The notes: generated by a model not told the origin, from the letters alone. 64,000 bases of DNA from Shewanella yunxiaonensis (GCF_018223345.1 NZ_CP073587.1:345001-409000), one strand, 5' to 3'; positions 1 through 10,079 are shown, counted from the stretch's first letter. Numbers and translations are program-made.

Positions 1-3000
1 GGCGGTGACCGTTGCGCCATCGGCGCCACCGGCAAAGGCCAGTGTTCCTTCAGGTGAGCTGGTTCCTTCGTCCACATTGATGTCTGCCATGGTGCTGACG
101 GTTGGCGTGTCATCATCAAAGGATATGTTCAATTCCCCGGTGGTGGCGGTTGAGCCATCCGCATCGGTGACGGTGAAAGTCAACGCAGCAGTGGCATCGT
201 TCTCATCGTTGCCAGCGGTATGCAGTACGTTCTGCGCCAGCGTGACGGTGTAAGCGCCGGTCGCCATATCGGTAATGGTGACGGTGAATAGTGTAGTGCC
301 GATACGGGCACTGTCACTGCTGTCGGTGATAGTGGCCGTTAATGTGTTACTGTTCCAGGCGTAGCTGACGGTTTCAGTCCCCACGGTCCCGGTGGTGTTG
401 GTAAACGCGATGCCGCCGGTAGTGCCCTGACCATCTCCGCCGTAGCTGAAGGTTAGGTTGCCAGTAGCGGTAGCGCTGTTGGTTGAGGTGTCATCCCCGG
501 TCCCCCCGGCAATACCACCAGGCAGTCCGTCGTCATCTACCGCGGCAGCACTGGTACCGGCTGTTGGGGTGTTGGCGTCAGTAATGTTGACCTTCAGTGA
601 CCCCTGAACAGTATCGCCGTCGCCATCGGTGACGGTATAGGTAAAGGTGTCGCTGGCAGGTTGTACCAGGTTGTCATCAGCGGTGTAGATATAGGTGCCA
701 TCCGCTTTGACCATCACGGTCCCGTTGCCAACATCCACCGCCTGTGAGTAGCCATCCTGACCGAACTGCAGTGTTTCACCGTTAATGGCGGTGACCGTTG
801 CGCCATCGGCGCCACCGGCAAAGGCCAGTGTTCCTTCAGGTGAGCTGGTTCCTTCGTCCACATTGATGTCTGCCATGGTGCTGACGGTTGGCGTGTCATC
901 ATCAAAGGATATGTTCAATTCCCCGGTGGTGGCGGTTGAGCCATCCGCATCGGTGACGGTGAAAGTCAACGCAGCAGTGGCATCGTTCTCATCGTTGCCA
1001 GCGGTATGCAGTACGTTCTGCGCCAGCGTGACGGTGTAAGCGCCGGTCGCCATATCGGTAATGGTGACGGTGAATAGTGTAGTGCCGATACGGGCACTGT
1101 CACTGCTGTCGGTGATAGTGGCCGTTAATGTGTTACTGTTCCAGGCGTAGCTGACGGTTTCAGTCCCCACGGTCCCGGTGGTGTTGGTAAACGCGATGCC
1201 GCCGGTAGTGCCCTGACCATCTCCGCCGTAGCTGAAGGTTAGGTTGCCAGTAGCGGTAGCGCTGTTGGTTGAGGTGTCATCCCCGGTCCCCCCGGCAATA
1301 CCACCAGGCAGTCCGTCGTCATCTACCGCGGCAGCACTGGTACCGGCTGTTGGGGTGTTGGCGTCAGTAATGTTGACCTTCAGTGACCCCTGAACAGTAT
1401 CGCCGTCGCCATCGGTGACGGTATAGGTAAAGGTGTCGCTGGCAGGTTGTACCAGGTTGTCATCAGCGGTGTAGATATAGGTGCCATCCGCTTTGACCAT
1501 CACGGTCCCGTTGCCAACATCCACCGCCTGTGAGTAGCCATCCTGACCGAACTGCAGTGTTTCACCGTTAATGGCGGTGACCGTTGCGCCATCGGCGCCA
1601 CCGGCAAAGGCCAGTGTTCCTTCAGGTGAGCTGGTTCCTTCGTCCACATTGATGTCTGCCATGGTGCTGACGGTTGGCGTGTCATCATCAAAGGATATGT
1701 TCAATTCCCCGGTGGTGGCGGTTGAGCCATCCGCATCGGTGACGGTGAAAGTCAACGCAGCAGTGGCATCGTTCTCATCGTTGCCAGCGGTATGCAGTAC
1801 GTTCTGCGCCAGCGTGACGGTGTAAGCGCCGGTCGCCATATCGGTAATGGTGACGGTGAATAGTGTAGTGCCGATACGGGCACTGTCACTGCTGTCGGTG
1901 ATAGTGGCCGTTAATGTGTTACTGTTCCAGGCGTAGCTGACGGTTTCAGTCCCCACGGTCCCGGTGGTGTTGGTAAACGCGATGCCGCCGGTAGTGCCCT
2001 GACCATCTCCGCCGTAGCTGAAGGTTAGGTTGCCAGTAGCGGTAGCGCTGTTGGTTGAGGTGTCATCCCCGGTCCCCCCGGCAATACCACCAGGCAGTCC
2101 GTCGTCATCTACCGCGGCAGCACTGGTACCGGCTGTTGGGGTGTTGGCGTCAGTAATGTTGACCTTCAGTGACCCCTGAACAGTATCGCCGTCGCCATCG
2201 GTGACGGTATAGGTAAAGGTGTCGCTGGCAGGTTGTACCAGGTTGTCATCAGCGGTGTAGATATAGGTGCCATCCGCTTTGACCATCACGGTCCCGTTGC
2301 CAACATCCACCGCCTGTGAGTAGCCATCCTGACCGAACTGCAGTGTTTCACCGTTAATGGCGGTGACCGTTGCGCCATCGGCGCCACCGGCAAAGGCCAG
2401 TGTTCCTTCAGGTGAGCTGGTTCCTTCGTCCACATTGATGTCTGCCATGGTGCTGACGGTTGGCGTGTCATCATCAAAGGATATGTTCAATTCCCCGGTG
2501 GTGGCGGTTGAGCCATCCGCATCGGTGACGGTGAAAGTCAACGCAGCAGTGGCATCGTTCTCATCGTTGCCAGCGGTATGCAGTACGTTCTGCGCCAGCG
2601 TGACGGTGTAAGCGCCGGTCGCCATATCGGTAATGGTGACGGTGAATAGTGTAGTGCCGATACGGGCACTGTCACTGCTGTCGGTGATAGTGGCCGTTAA
2701 TGTGTTACTGTTCCAGGCGTAGCTGACGGTTTCAGTCCCCACGGTCCCGGTGGTGTTGGTAAACGCGATGCCGCCGGTAGTGCCCTGACCATCTCCGCCG
2801 TAGCTGAAGGTTAGGTTGCCAGTAGCGGTAGCGCTGTTGGTTGAGGTGTCATCCCCGGTCCCCCCGGCAATACCACCAGGCAGTCCGTCGTCATCTACCG
2901 CGGCAGCACTGGTACCGGCTGTTGGGGTGTTGGCGTCAGTAATGTTGACCTTCAGTGACCCCTGAACAGTATCGCCGTCGCCATCGGTGACGGTATAGGT

Positions 3001-4020
3001 AAAGGTGTCGCTGGCAGGTTGTACCAGGTTGTCATCAGCGGTGTAGATATAGGTGCCATCCGCTTTGACCATCACGGTCCCGTTGCCAACATCCACCGCC
3101 TGTGAGTAGCCATCCTGACCGAACTGCAGTGTTTCACCGTTAATGGCGGTGACCGTTGCGCCATCGGCGCCACCGGCAAAGGCCAGTGTTCCTTCAGGTG
3201 AGCTGGTTCCTTCGTCCACATTGATGTCTGCCATGGTGCTGACGGTTGGCGTGTCATCATCAAAGGATATGTTCAATTCCCCGGTGGTGGCGGTTGAGCC
3301 ATCCGCATCGGTGACGGTGAAAGTCAACGCAGCAGTGGCATCGTTCTCATCGTTGCCAGCGGTATGCAGTACGTTCTGCGCCAGCGTGACGGTGTAAGCG
3401 CCGGTCGCCATATCGGTAATGGTGACGGTGAATAGTGTAGTGCCGATACGGGCACTGTCACTGCTGTCGGTGATAGTGGCCGTTAATGTGTTACTGTTCC
3501 AGGCGTAGCTGACGGTTTCAGTCCCCACGGTCCCGGTGGTGTTGGTAAACGCGATGCCGCCGGTAGTGCCCTGACCATCTCCGCCGTAGCTGAAGGTTAG
3601 GTTGCCAGTAGCGGTAGCGCTGTTGGTTGAGGTGTCATCCCCGGTCCCCCCGGCAATACCACCAGGCAGTCCGTCGTCATCTACCGCGGCAGCACTGGTA
3701 CCGGCTGTTGGGGTGTTGGCGTCAGTAATGTTGACCTTCAGTGACCCCTGAACAGTATCGCCGTCGCCATCGGTGACGGTATAGGTAAAGGTGTCGCTGG
3801 CAGGTTGTACCAGGTTGTCATCAGCGGTGTAGATATAGGTGCCATCCGCTTTGACCATCACGGTCCCGTTGCCAACATCCACCGCCTGTGAGTAGCCATC
3901 CTGACCGAACTGCAGTGTTTCACCGTTAATGGCGGTGACCGTTGCGCCATCGGCGCCACCGGCAAAGGCCAGTGTTCCTTCAGGTGAGCTGGTTCCTTCG
4001 TCCACATTGATGTCTGCCAT
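1..4020 (-). repeat. Tandem 786-bp coding repeats (5.1 copies visible)
   Basis: The sequence repeats with a period of exactly 786 bp (262 codons) from the left edge to 4020, where the match stops abruptly. I saw no differences between copies in the stretches I compared. Each unit encodes a VCBS-like domain (TFTYTVTDGDGDTVQGSLKV) followed by a T1SS-143-like domain (LTFSYGGDGQG to FDDDTPTVS). The period keeps the adhesin frame. The array continues beyond the window, so the copy number is unknown. Such identity implies recent expansion or ongoing homogenisation, and makes the true copy number prone to assembly error. Confidence 0.95.
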
Positions 4021-5574
4021 CTCAGAAACACTGGGAACATCGTCTGCGATATAAATGTCCAGAGAATCGGACTGGCTATTCCCATCGGTAGCGGTAACTG
4101 TTACCGCAAAGCTTTCGGTATAACCGTTGTCGTCCGCGCCTGGGACGGTATTATTATTTACCGAAGTATCAAGCGTATAGCTATAACTAACTTCGCCTCC
4201 GGTTTCATCGCCTGTGTAATTGGTCAGTACCAAGGTGCCGTGTTCGGTTGTAATAGTGACAGGATCACTGCCTAAATTCTGTAACTGATCGAGAGTCAAC
4301 GTCGCGCCATCGACAGTTAACGTATCAACAATGCCGGTCGTAGAGAAACTGAACGTACCATCTTGGGTCAGTAACTCACTATCGGGAGAACTGCCGTCTG
4401 CCAGATTTGTCTCAACAACGGTTTGATCTACACCGTCCAGACCCATCAAGCTAATAGTGTCATCTACACCACTGATCGTGATAGTTAACGTGCTGGTCAG
4501 CGCATCTGTTCCGTCAGTGGCCGTATAGGTAAATACGGTCTCAGCATTTTCGCCATCCGCGAGCGCTTTGGAAGCTTCACCGGTCGCCGCAAAGTTGTAG
4601 CTACCATCAGCATTAATTGTCAGCGTGCCATATTCATTTGTCAGTGTTGTTGCGGAACCACTGGTGACGGCCGTCATTGTGCCCGCAGTACCGGTCATAA
4701 TTCCGGTAACGGTCAGGCTATTTCCATCGACGTCTGTATCATTGCTTAATACACCATTAATAGCGCTCACTGTCAGCGTAGCACTTTCATCGACGGAACC
4801 GACATCTGGAGCCAATACTGGCGCATCATTTACTGGAGTCACAGTTATGGTGAGTGTTGCGGTATCACCAGCGCTGGTTGTGTAGGTAATAACTGGTACG
4901 GTGCCGTTCCAATTTGTGTCTGGAGTGAAGGTATAGCTACCGTCGCTATTGAGCGTTAATGTACCGTTTTCCAGATCTGCAGTATTACCGGCAGCGTAAC
5001 TATTTCCTTCGACTACGTAGTCGGTGACGGTAAGGGAACCTCCGGAAATGGTGTCATTGGTCAGCACATTTCCCGTTGCAACAGTATCTTCTTCTATAGT
5101 GTTGACATCATCGGCAGCGCTGCTGGCCAAATAGGTGGTCAGTGGATCTTGAGTTGTTGTGGTACCTGCCACGGAGAAGGTCCCGGTGTCATATCCTGAA
5201 CTGGCGAGAACTTCGCTACCATCACGCGAGACCGCAACATAACCTGAATCGCCACCGCCAGATATTGGGTTACCGGCAGCAGTTTCAGGTAAATTAGCGG
5301 TGGGATCTTGTCCTGCAGCGATCAAATCCTGTAATTGCTGAATTTCTGCGTCAGTGGCGGCCGCTTGCCCTTGTTGCTCTGTCGCACCAATCGCGACGTT
5401 GCTGCCATCAGCTTGAGCGAGGTTAGCACTGGCATTATTACCAATAATTAACTCGGCACCTTTAGGAATAATTTCGCCTTCCTTGACTAGGTGTTGTACG
5501 CCGTCGATAACTACAGCAATTTGACCTTTCAAGTTATTGATTTGACTGTCTTGTTGGGTAATTACGGTATTCAT
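1..5574 (-). CDS. Giant LapA/BpfA-type biofilm adhesin, N-terminal part (partial)
   Basis: The minus-strand frame is open from the ATG at 5574 to the left edge (1858 codons, no stop), so the C-terminus is missing. Residues 1-100 resemble the retention module of LapA-type adhesins (MNTVITQQDSQINNLKGQIA start). They are followed by the motif TAAG at residues 98-101, the kind of site cut by the periplasmic protease LapG. Residues 130-518 are cadherin/VCBS-like beta domains (VNDAPV, DGSYTF, FTYTATDG). From residue 519 on, identical 262-residue repeats rich in Asp, Thr and Gly follow, with T1SS-143-like features. Expected role, from the family: type I-secreted surface adhesin held in the outer membrane and released when c-di-GMP falls. 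The C-terminal RTX and secretion signals and the lapDG and type I exporter genes are not in this window. Confidence 0.9.
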   Translation of the reverse strand, partial: MNTVITQQDSQINNLKGQIAVVIDGVQHLVKEGEIIPKGAELIIGNNASANLAQADGSNVAIGATEQQGQAAATDAEIQQLQDLIAAGQDPTANLPETAAGNPISGGGDSGYVAVSRDGSEVLASSGYDTGTFSVAGTTTTQDPLTTYLASSAADDVNTIEEDTVATGNVLTNDTISGGSLTVTDYVVEGNSYAAGNTADLENGTLTLNSDGSYTFTPDTNWNGTVPVITYTTSAGDTATLTITVTPVNDAPVLAPDVGSVDESATLTVSAINGVLSNDTDVDGNSLTVTGIMTGTAGTMTAVTSGSATTLTNEYGTLTINADGSYNFAATGEASKALADGENAETVFTYTATDGTDALTSTLTITISGVDDTISLMGLDGVDQTVVETNLADGSSPDSELLTQDGTFSFSTTGIVDTLTVDGATLTLDQLQNLGSDPVTITTEHGTLVLTNYTGDETGGEVSYSYTLDTSVNNNTVPGADDNGYTESFAVTVTATDGNSQSDSLDIYIADDVPSVSEMADINVDEGTSSPEGTLAFAGGADGATVTAINGETLQFGQDGYSQAVDVGNGTVMVKADGTYIYTADDNLVQPASDTFTYTVTDGDGDTVQGSLKVNITDANTPTAGTSAAAVDDDGLPGGIAGGTGDDTSTNSATATGNLTFSYGGDGQGTTGGIAFTNTTGTVGTETVSYAWNSNTLTATITDSSDSARIGTTLFTVTITDMATGAYTVTLAQNVLHTAGNDENDATAALTFTVTDADGSTATTGELNISFDDDTPTVSTMADINVDEGTSSPEGTLAFAGGADGATVTAINGETLQFGQDGYSQAVDVGNGTVMVKADGTYIYTADDNLVQPASDTFTYTVTDGDGDTVQGSLKVNITDANTPTAGTSAAAVDDDGLPGGIAGGTGDDTSTNSATATGNLTFSYGGDGQGTTGGIAFTNTTGTVGTETVSYAWNSNTLTATITDSSDSARIGTTLFTVTITDMATGAYTVTLAQNVLHTAGNDENDATAALTFTVTDADGSTATTGELNISFDDDTPTVSTMADINVDEGTSSPEGTLAFAGGADGATVTAINGETLQFGQDGYSQAVDVGNGTVMVKADGTYIYTADDNLVQPASDTFTYTVTDGDGDTVQGSLKVNITDANTPTAGTSAAAVDDDGLPGGIAGGTGDDTSTNSATATGNLTFSYGGDGQGTTGGIAFTNTTGTVGTETVSYAWNSNTLTATITDSSDSARIGTTLFTVTITDMATGAYTVTLAQNVLHTAGNDENDATAALTFTVTDADGSTATTGELNISFDDDTPTVSTMADINVDEGTSSPEGTLAFAGGADGATVTAINGETLQFGQDGYSQAVDVGNGTVMVKADGTYIYTADDNLVQPASDTFTYTVTDGDGDTVQGSLKVNITDANTPTAGTSAAAVDDDGLPGGIAGGTGDDTSTNSATATGNLTFSYGGDGQGTTGGIAFTNTTGTVGTETVSYAWNSNTLTATITDSSDSARIGTTLFTVTITDMATGAYTVTLAQNVLHTAGNDENDATAALTFTVTDADGSTATTGELNISFDDDTPTVSTMADINVDEGTSSPEGTLAFAGGADGATVTAINGETLQFGQDGYSQAVDVGNGTVMVKADGTYIYTADDNLVQPASDTFTYTVTDGDGDTVQGSLKVNITDANTPTAGTSAAAVDDDGLPGGIAGGTGDDTSTNSATATGNLTFSYGGDGQGTTGGIAFTNTTGTVGTETVSYAWNSNTLTATITDSSDSARIGTTLFTVTITDMATGAYTVTLAQNVLHTAGNDENDATAALTFTVTDADGSTATTGELNISFDDDTPTVSTMADINVDEGTSSPEGTLAFAGGADGATVTA

Positions 5575-5680
5575 ACTATCCACTGCCCCGCTGCAAGCCG
5601 TCCGAATGGCTTACTAAAATTGATAATAATTTGTTAGAGATGCCTACTAATTTTAGCGCGTCTTTCACAGTTTTCAGGAA

Positions 5681-5709
5681 ATGTTAGGTTATTAATTACT
5701 CGATGTCAA
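5681..5709 (-). promoter_or_regulatory. Putative sigma70 promoter of the adhesin
   Basis: On the minus strand a perfect -35 TTGACA (5709-5704) is followed after 17 bp by TAACAT (5686-5681), about 105 bp upstream of the adhesin ATG. The surrounding 5575-5890 is very AT-rich. Confidence 0.5.
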
Positions 5710-5718
5710 TTTATTGAC
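5705..5718. promoter_or_regulatory. Palindrome overlapping the adhesin -35 box
   Basis: Perfect dyad GTCAAT-TT-ATTGAC lies across the proposed -35 hexamer. This is a good position for a repressor or activator. I cannot name the protein. Confidence 0.35.
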
Positions 5719-5900
5719 GCATAAAAAAATCATTGTAAAACAGGATGATAAATAAGCTATTGTGTATTTTTTATGAATGTGTAAGGGGACGGTTGGGACT
5801 GTAATAAAGTGCTTGTAAATTAGTATGTTAATTAAAGATGTATTGAATTTAGATGTTGTTGTAAATAAAAATGAAGCAATATGAGTAAAAATTCATAAAA

Positions 5901-5926
5901 TAAAGCCGCATATTGTTGCGGCTTTA
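5901..5926 (-). terminator. hemY operon terminator
   Basis: A 10-bp stem TAAAGCCGCA/TGCGGCTTTA with a 6-nt loop lies 29 bp after the hemY stop. On the minus strand it is followed by a T-rich run. Confidence 0.7.
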
Positions 5927-5954
5927 TCGTTATGTTCAGTCGTTAATTTGACGA

Positions 5955-7121
5955 TTAATTTTTGCTGGCTTGCTTGTAGCAGAAAAGTGCGTCAGTGTTA
6001 TTTCCTAATTGCTCTTGGAGAGCCCCCAGTGCTGACCAGTACTGGGGTTTTGGCAGTAACTTACATAACTGCTGCCATGCCTCTTTGGCCGCAGACAAAT
6101 CGCGGCACGTCTCATAAATTCTTGCCATACATAACTGATAATCAGCGTGGTTATCTAATTTAGGCGCAAGTTTTTGTAGCAATGACAAAGTTTCGGTATC
6201 TTCCGCTTGATAGATATCCGCAACCGCTTCAAAAATGTCGGCTGAAACATCTTTCTTCAACTGTTTACGTAGCAGCTTTATTGCCGCGTCACGCTGTTCA
6301 TGTTGTGCTAGCCCGCGCGCATAAGTCGCGATGTTTGCGTCCAGACTTTTTTCTGAACGGCTAAGCCATTGCCAGCACTTATCTAATTCCTCAATACTGG
6401 TATTGGCTGCTTGCTGCAGCAGTTCCTGATCCACCTTAACTGATAACGCCTCCCACACTTCATCAGTTAATACTTTGCGCTTGGCTAAGGCGGGAAGTAA
6501 CAACTTAAGTGCTTGCCAGTCTTGTTGCCGTTGATAAAGATCCGCTGCCAGTTTGATGACGGGAATTTTGCTTTTACTGTTGGGCTTCAGAGTATCAAGC
6601 AGCGCGCGAGCTTCTACAACTTCTCCCTGCTGCAATAAATAACGGATGCGGGTAGTTGTGACAGCCGCAAACGCGATGGGAAGTTCGGCGGCTTTATTAA
6701 GGTAGCTATCTCGTGCCTCAACTTTTAGCTGATGTTGTGCTGCTCTTGCCGCTGCCAAATAGTTCAGTGCCGGAATTTCACCTTGCTCTGCACCTTTGCG
6801 CATCGCTCGCTCTGCCGCAGGCCAGTCCTCTTCAGCTAAGGCGAGTGCTCCGACTAGCGTGTGTTTGCGCGCAGCATTACGGCGCCAGCGTTGCGGTAGA
6901 TAACGACTACTAAGGATAAGATGCAACAGTCCGACCAATAGCCATTCTAGTAGTTGTAACAACCCGTAGAATACCACTAAGGCAATGACTGCAAATGTCA
7001 CGGTTGTCTCGAGCTGCCAGTCGAGAAATGCCACATATACGTAACCACTTTTACCCACTATGAAGGGGCTAAGACAGAGACCTGCCAGAATGATAAGCAG
7101 GTAAACCAGCGCTCTGATCAT
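5955..7121 (-). CDS. hemY: HemY, haem-biosynthesis-associated TPR membrane protein
   Basis: 388 residues, the usual HemY length. Two N-terminal membrane segments (about 3-22 and 40-68) are followed by a hydrophilic basic turn (YLPQRWRRNAARK) and a helical TPR-like region rich in Ala and Leu to the end. It is the last gene of hemCDXY and its ATG overlaps the hemX stop (ATGA). In the family it is an inner-membrane protein of unsettled function, linked to the late steps of haem supply. It is unrelated to the protoporphyrinogen oxidase also called HemY in Gram-positives. Confidence 0.93.
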   Translation of the reverse strand: MIRALVYLLIILAGLCLSPFIVGKSGYVYVAFLDWQLETTVTFAVIALVVFYGLLQLLEWLLVGLLHLILSSRYLPQRWRRNAARKHTLVGALALAEEDWPAAERAMRKGAEQGEIPALNYLAAARAAQHQLKVEARDSYLNKAAELPIAFAAVTTTRIRYLLQQGEVVEARALLDTLKPNSKSKIPVIKLAADLYQRQQDWQALKLLLPALAKRKVLTDEVWEALSVKVDQELLQQAANTSIEELDKCWQWLSRSEKSLDANIATYARGLAQHEQRDAAIKLLRKQLKKDVSADIFEAVADIYQAEDTETLSLLQKLAPKLDNHADYQLCMARIYETCRDLSAAKEAWQQLCKLLPKPQYWSALGALQEQLGNNTDALFCYKQASKN

Positions 7122-8251
7122 TGTTCAGCCTCCGTAGCAGGCACCAACTTGCCATAAGTGACCAGTTGCTTCAGTTGGGCACTGCACTGAAATTGCTGCA
7201 CATTAATAGGGTCCAGCGTCAGGTTAACCAATGCCTGTAATGCTTGTAGCACTTCCTGCGTATGTTCATCTTCCAGGTCGTAATATTGCTGGATCCATTT
7301 GCGCGCCATGGTGATTGATTGACGATAATTGAGCGCGTTGTATTGGTATAACGCCAATTGCGCTTGTAGCAATTTATTGCGGATATTTTCTTCTAGATAC
7401 CATTCCTGCTTCGGCGATAATAATGGCGTGATGTCGGTGTTAATTTTGCGGATGGTAAAGAAATCTTCAGTCAATGCCTTCCAGGTTTTTGCCAGGTTGG
7501 ACTTCCAGTCGGAGACAGAATCGGACATCTGCTGGCTATTTTCATCTGCTGTTTGCTCATGCTGCCCTAATTGGTGCAGCGGCATTTTGTCGAGCTTGCC
7601 GATAATGCCGTCTAACGTAAACACAGTGCCGGCAATATCTACGGTCTTGATGTCCTGCACATTGGCAATATCTTGCGCTAATGCCTTTCTCAGCGGCACT
7701 AATGACGGTTCTTGCATGGCGGCGATTCGTTCGTCAGCAGCTTGCAGTAAGCCGACTGCAGTTTGTGGATCTTTTTCTAACCATAGTTTTCGACCGGCAA
7801 TTCTCACCAGATATTCTGCTTCGGCGGCTAGCCAGTGATTAGGGTGGCGCTGGGCTAATGTGGCAATTTTGCTCTGCAGTTGCTGGTCACTTTGTAGCAG
7901 CGCTTCGATCGTCGTTTGCTGGTTCGCAGATGCTTGCTGGGATTGCTGCAGTTGCTGCGCCAATTGACGGAGTTCATTTTCTGGCGCCTGCAATGCTTGC
8001 TGCATTGAGGTTGCCATCGAAGAAGTTTGTTGTGACTGTAATTGCAACTGCCAATAAAGATAACCACTACCAACACAAGCTAACACAGCGATGACAAAAG
8101 TGATTAGCACGACTAAGCGCAACGCAAGTGAACTGTTAGCTTTGGGGGTTCGTTCGGTAGCGGGCGCCGGGGATATGACTTCTGTCTCGGGCTGTGGCAG
8201 ATCTGATTCGGCTGACATATTGCGCTCAACCTCTGGCTTTTCGTTGTCCAT
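7118..8251 (-). CDS. hemX: HemX, membrane-anchored accessory protein of the haem operon
   Basis: 377 residues from the chosen ATG at 8251. That start has a good ribosome site (AAGGA, 8 nt before ATG), whereas an upstream in-frame ATG at 8293 overlaps hemD and has none. A disordered acidic/Pro-rich N-terminus is followed by one membrane helix (SLALRLVVLITFVIAVLACV), a Gln-rich coiled coil (about 70-125) and a periplasmic helical domain. HemX was long annotated as a uroporphyrin-III methyltransferase, but no methyltransferase motif is visible. Its position between hemD and hemY is typical. Confidence 0.92.
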   Translation of the reverse strand: MDNEKPEVERNMSAESDLPQPETEVISPAPATERTPKANSSLALRLVVLITFVIAVLACVGSGYLYWQLQLQSQQTSSMATSMQQALQAPENELRQLAQQLQQSQQASANQQTTIEALLQSDQQLQSKIATLAQRHPNHWLAAEAEYLVRIAGRKLWLEKDPQTAVGLLQAADERIAAMQEPSLVPLRKALAQDIANVQDIKTVDIAGTVFTLDGIIGKLDKMPLHQLGQHEQTADENSQQMSDSVSDWKSNLAKTWKALTEDFFTIRKINTDITPLLSPKQEWYLEENIRNKLLQAQLALYQYNALNYRQSITMARKWIQQYYDLEDEHTQEVLQALQALVNLTLDPINVQQFQCSAQLKQLVTYGKLVPATEAEQ

Positions 8252-8294
8252 AAAAACAGTCCTTGAACAATAATGGGGCAGGCGGAGACGCAAA

Positions 8295-9020
8295 TTACAG
8301 CGATAATGCGGCTAACATCGCTTGGCTGTTGGCTGCTGTCGCATTTGTAACATGGGATAATCCCGCAGCTGTAGCCTGACGTTCCACCCGGATACTAGGA
8401 ACTATGATATGACATGCCTGCAACCAAGGAAAATACTCTTTTGGTAACATATTCAACAGATTTGTCAGCACCTCACCACTGGTAAGCAAAATAGTGTCGA
8501 TGCCGAAATCTTGCCAGGTCTTAACGATTTGTTGTGCGTCGTAGCGAGGACAAATGCGTTGATATACTTCCCAATAACTGAGAATTGCCCCGCGTTGCTG
8601 GAGCGTATCGCCCAGAACTTCGCGGCCTCCTTTCCCTCGAATAATCAACACCTGGCGTTGACTCACCTTGTCTGTTTGCAATATGGGAAGTGTCAGTAAG
8701 CCTTCCGTTTGCTGTAGATCATCGGGGGCGGGAATAACCGCAACGTTTAACATCTTCAGTGCCTGACAAGTTGCGTCGCCCACAGCAATGTAGTGCTTAT
8801 TGGTGGGCCAGATACTGGTGACAAATTGGTTGGCGAATTCAACGGCGTTGGTGCTGATAAAGATGACAATATCAGCGTCATCCAACAAAGCAGTACCTTG
8901 TGGATTATGTATAGGCTCAATGGCCATCAACGGGGTCGTTAATGAGGCAATGCCCCGCTGTTGCAGGGCATCTTCCATTGACTGATTACGTCCTTCAGGA
9001 CGGGTCAGCAGTACCTTCAT
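8295..9020 (-). CDS. hemD: Uroporphyrinogen-III synthase
   Basis: 241 residues from MKVLLTRPEGRNQ, the usual HemD N-terminus. The longer in-frame extension to 9146 runs into hemC and is not credible. The enzyme cyclises hydroxymethylbilane with inversion of ring D to uroporphyrinogen III in the cytoplasm. Visible family features include FISTNAVEF, a core AVGDATCQALK and a C-terminal ILLTSGEVLTNL. It follows hemC after 10 bp and is probably translated with it. Confidence 0.93.
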   Translation of the reverse strand: MKVLLTRPEGRNQSMEDALQQRGIASLTTPLMAIEPIHNPQGTALLDDADIVIFISTNAVEFANQFVTSIWPTNKHYIAVGDATCQALKMLNVAVIPAPDDLQQTEGLLTLPILQTDKVSQRQVLIIRGKGGREVLGDTLQQRGAILSYWEVYQRICPRYDAQQIVKTWQDFGIDTILLTSGEVLTNLLNMLPKEYFPWLQACHIIVPSIRVERQATAAGLSHVTNATAANSQAMLAALSL

Positions 9021-9030
9021 GAAACTCGGC

Positions 9031-9963
9031 TTAATTGTTACCGTATACTGCGTCCAGAATGGTTTTTGCGCCTTTCTCAAGCAACTCTTCTGCCAGCGCA
9101 TTACCCATCGCAACCGCATCCAGTTTGTGGCCTTTGACTTCACCACGGATCACCTGTGAACCGTCAGGATTACCGACTAAACCGCGCAGTAACATGTCGT
9201 CGCCATCAATTTCGGCATAAGCACCAATCGGTACCTGACATCCCCCTTCGAGGCGGGTATTCATTGCGCGTTCTGCCAGCACCCGGTAACGGGTTTCCTT
9301 ATGTTCTAACGGCGCCAGTAAGGCTTTTACGCGTTGATCATCGGTACGACATTCAATCCCTACCGCACCCTGACCGTTGGCTGGCAGTGAATCTTCTGCT
9401 GGAATAAAGCTGGCAATACGTTCTTTAAGCTCAAGGCGGATCAGCCCCGCAGCCGCCAGAATGATGGCATCGTAATCACCGGCATCCAGTTTGCTAAGAC
9501 GTGTGCCGACGTTACCTCGCAGATCCTTGATCACCAGATCCGGGCGGCGTTCACGCAGTTGGCACTGACGGCGCAGGCTGGACGTTCCCACTACTGCACC
9601 CTGTGGCAATTCTTCCAGATGCTTGTATGTGTTAGACACAAACGCATCCCGTGGGTCTTCACGTTTACAGATGACTTCCAGTCCGAGCCCTTCTGGGAAC
9701 TCAACCGGTACATCTTTCATGGAATGTACGGCAATATCGGCTTGTCCTTCCAGCATGGCAACTTCCAGCTCTTTGACAAACAATCCCTTACCGCCAACTT
9801 TAGCCAAAGGAGTATCAAGAATGACATCACCCTTGGTACTCATAGGTAACAACTCAACTACCAGTCCTGGATGGATTTTCTCCAGCTCAGCTTTGACAAA
9901 CTCAGCCTGCCACATAGCCAGCGGACTTTTACGTGTTGCGATGCGAATACAATTTTCAGACAT
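9031..9963 (-). CDS. hemC: Hydroxymethylbilane synthase (porphobilinogen deaminase)
   Basis: 310 residues, full length. It condenses four porphobilinogens to hydroxymethylbilane. The cofactor-binding cysteine is C242 in [14 protein letters not shown]. The catalytic region contains [20 protein letters not shown] and [11 protein letters not shown]. It is the first gene of the haem operon and diverges from cyaA across a 192-bp spacer, the same arrangement as in E. coli. Confidence 0.97.
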   Translation of the reverse strand: MSENCIRIATRKSPLAMWQAEFVKAELEKIHPGLVVELLPMSTKGDVILDTPLAKVGGKGLFVKELEVAMLEGQADIAVHSMKDVPVEFPEGLGLEVICKREDPRDAFVSNTYKHLEELPQGAVVGTSSLRRQCQLRERRPDLVIKDLRGNVGTRLSKLDAGDYDAIILAAAGLIRLELKERIASFIPAEDSLPANGQGAVGIECRTDDQRVKALLAPLEHKETRYRVLAERAMNTRLEGGCQVPIGAYAEIDGDDMLLRGLVGNPDGSQVIRGEVKGHKLDAVAMGNALAEELLEKGAKTILDAVYGNN

Positions 9964-10079
9964 GCCCGAATTTTTCCGTCACAGAGTTTAAATGCGGCAA
10001 TGCTAACATTGCCGAAAAAATAATGGCACGCGTCATTGCTCAATCTTTGAAATCAAACCGGTTATTTATCGATTCAATT

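Larger units (their letters stand above)
5575..5900. other. AT-rich intergenic region upstream of the adhesin
   Basis: No gene is seen. It holds the adhesin promoter and palindrome and ends at the hemY terminator. Confidence 0.6.

Noticed and set aside
1..4020. CRISPR-like or satellite array
   Set aside because: The period is 786 bp without spacers, and the whole unit is in-frame adhesin coding sequence.
5..4085. Repeated short ORFs on both strands in the 786-bp units (84 and 63 residues)
   Set aside because: They are shadows of the adhesin frame and recur only because the DNA repeats.
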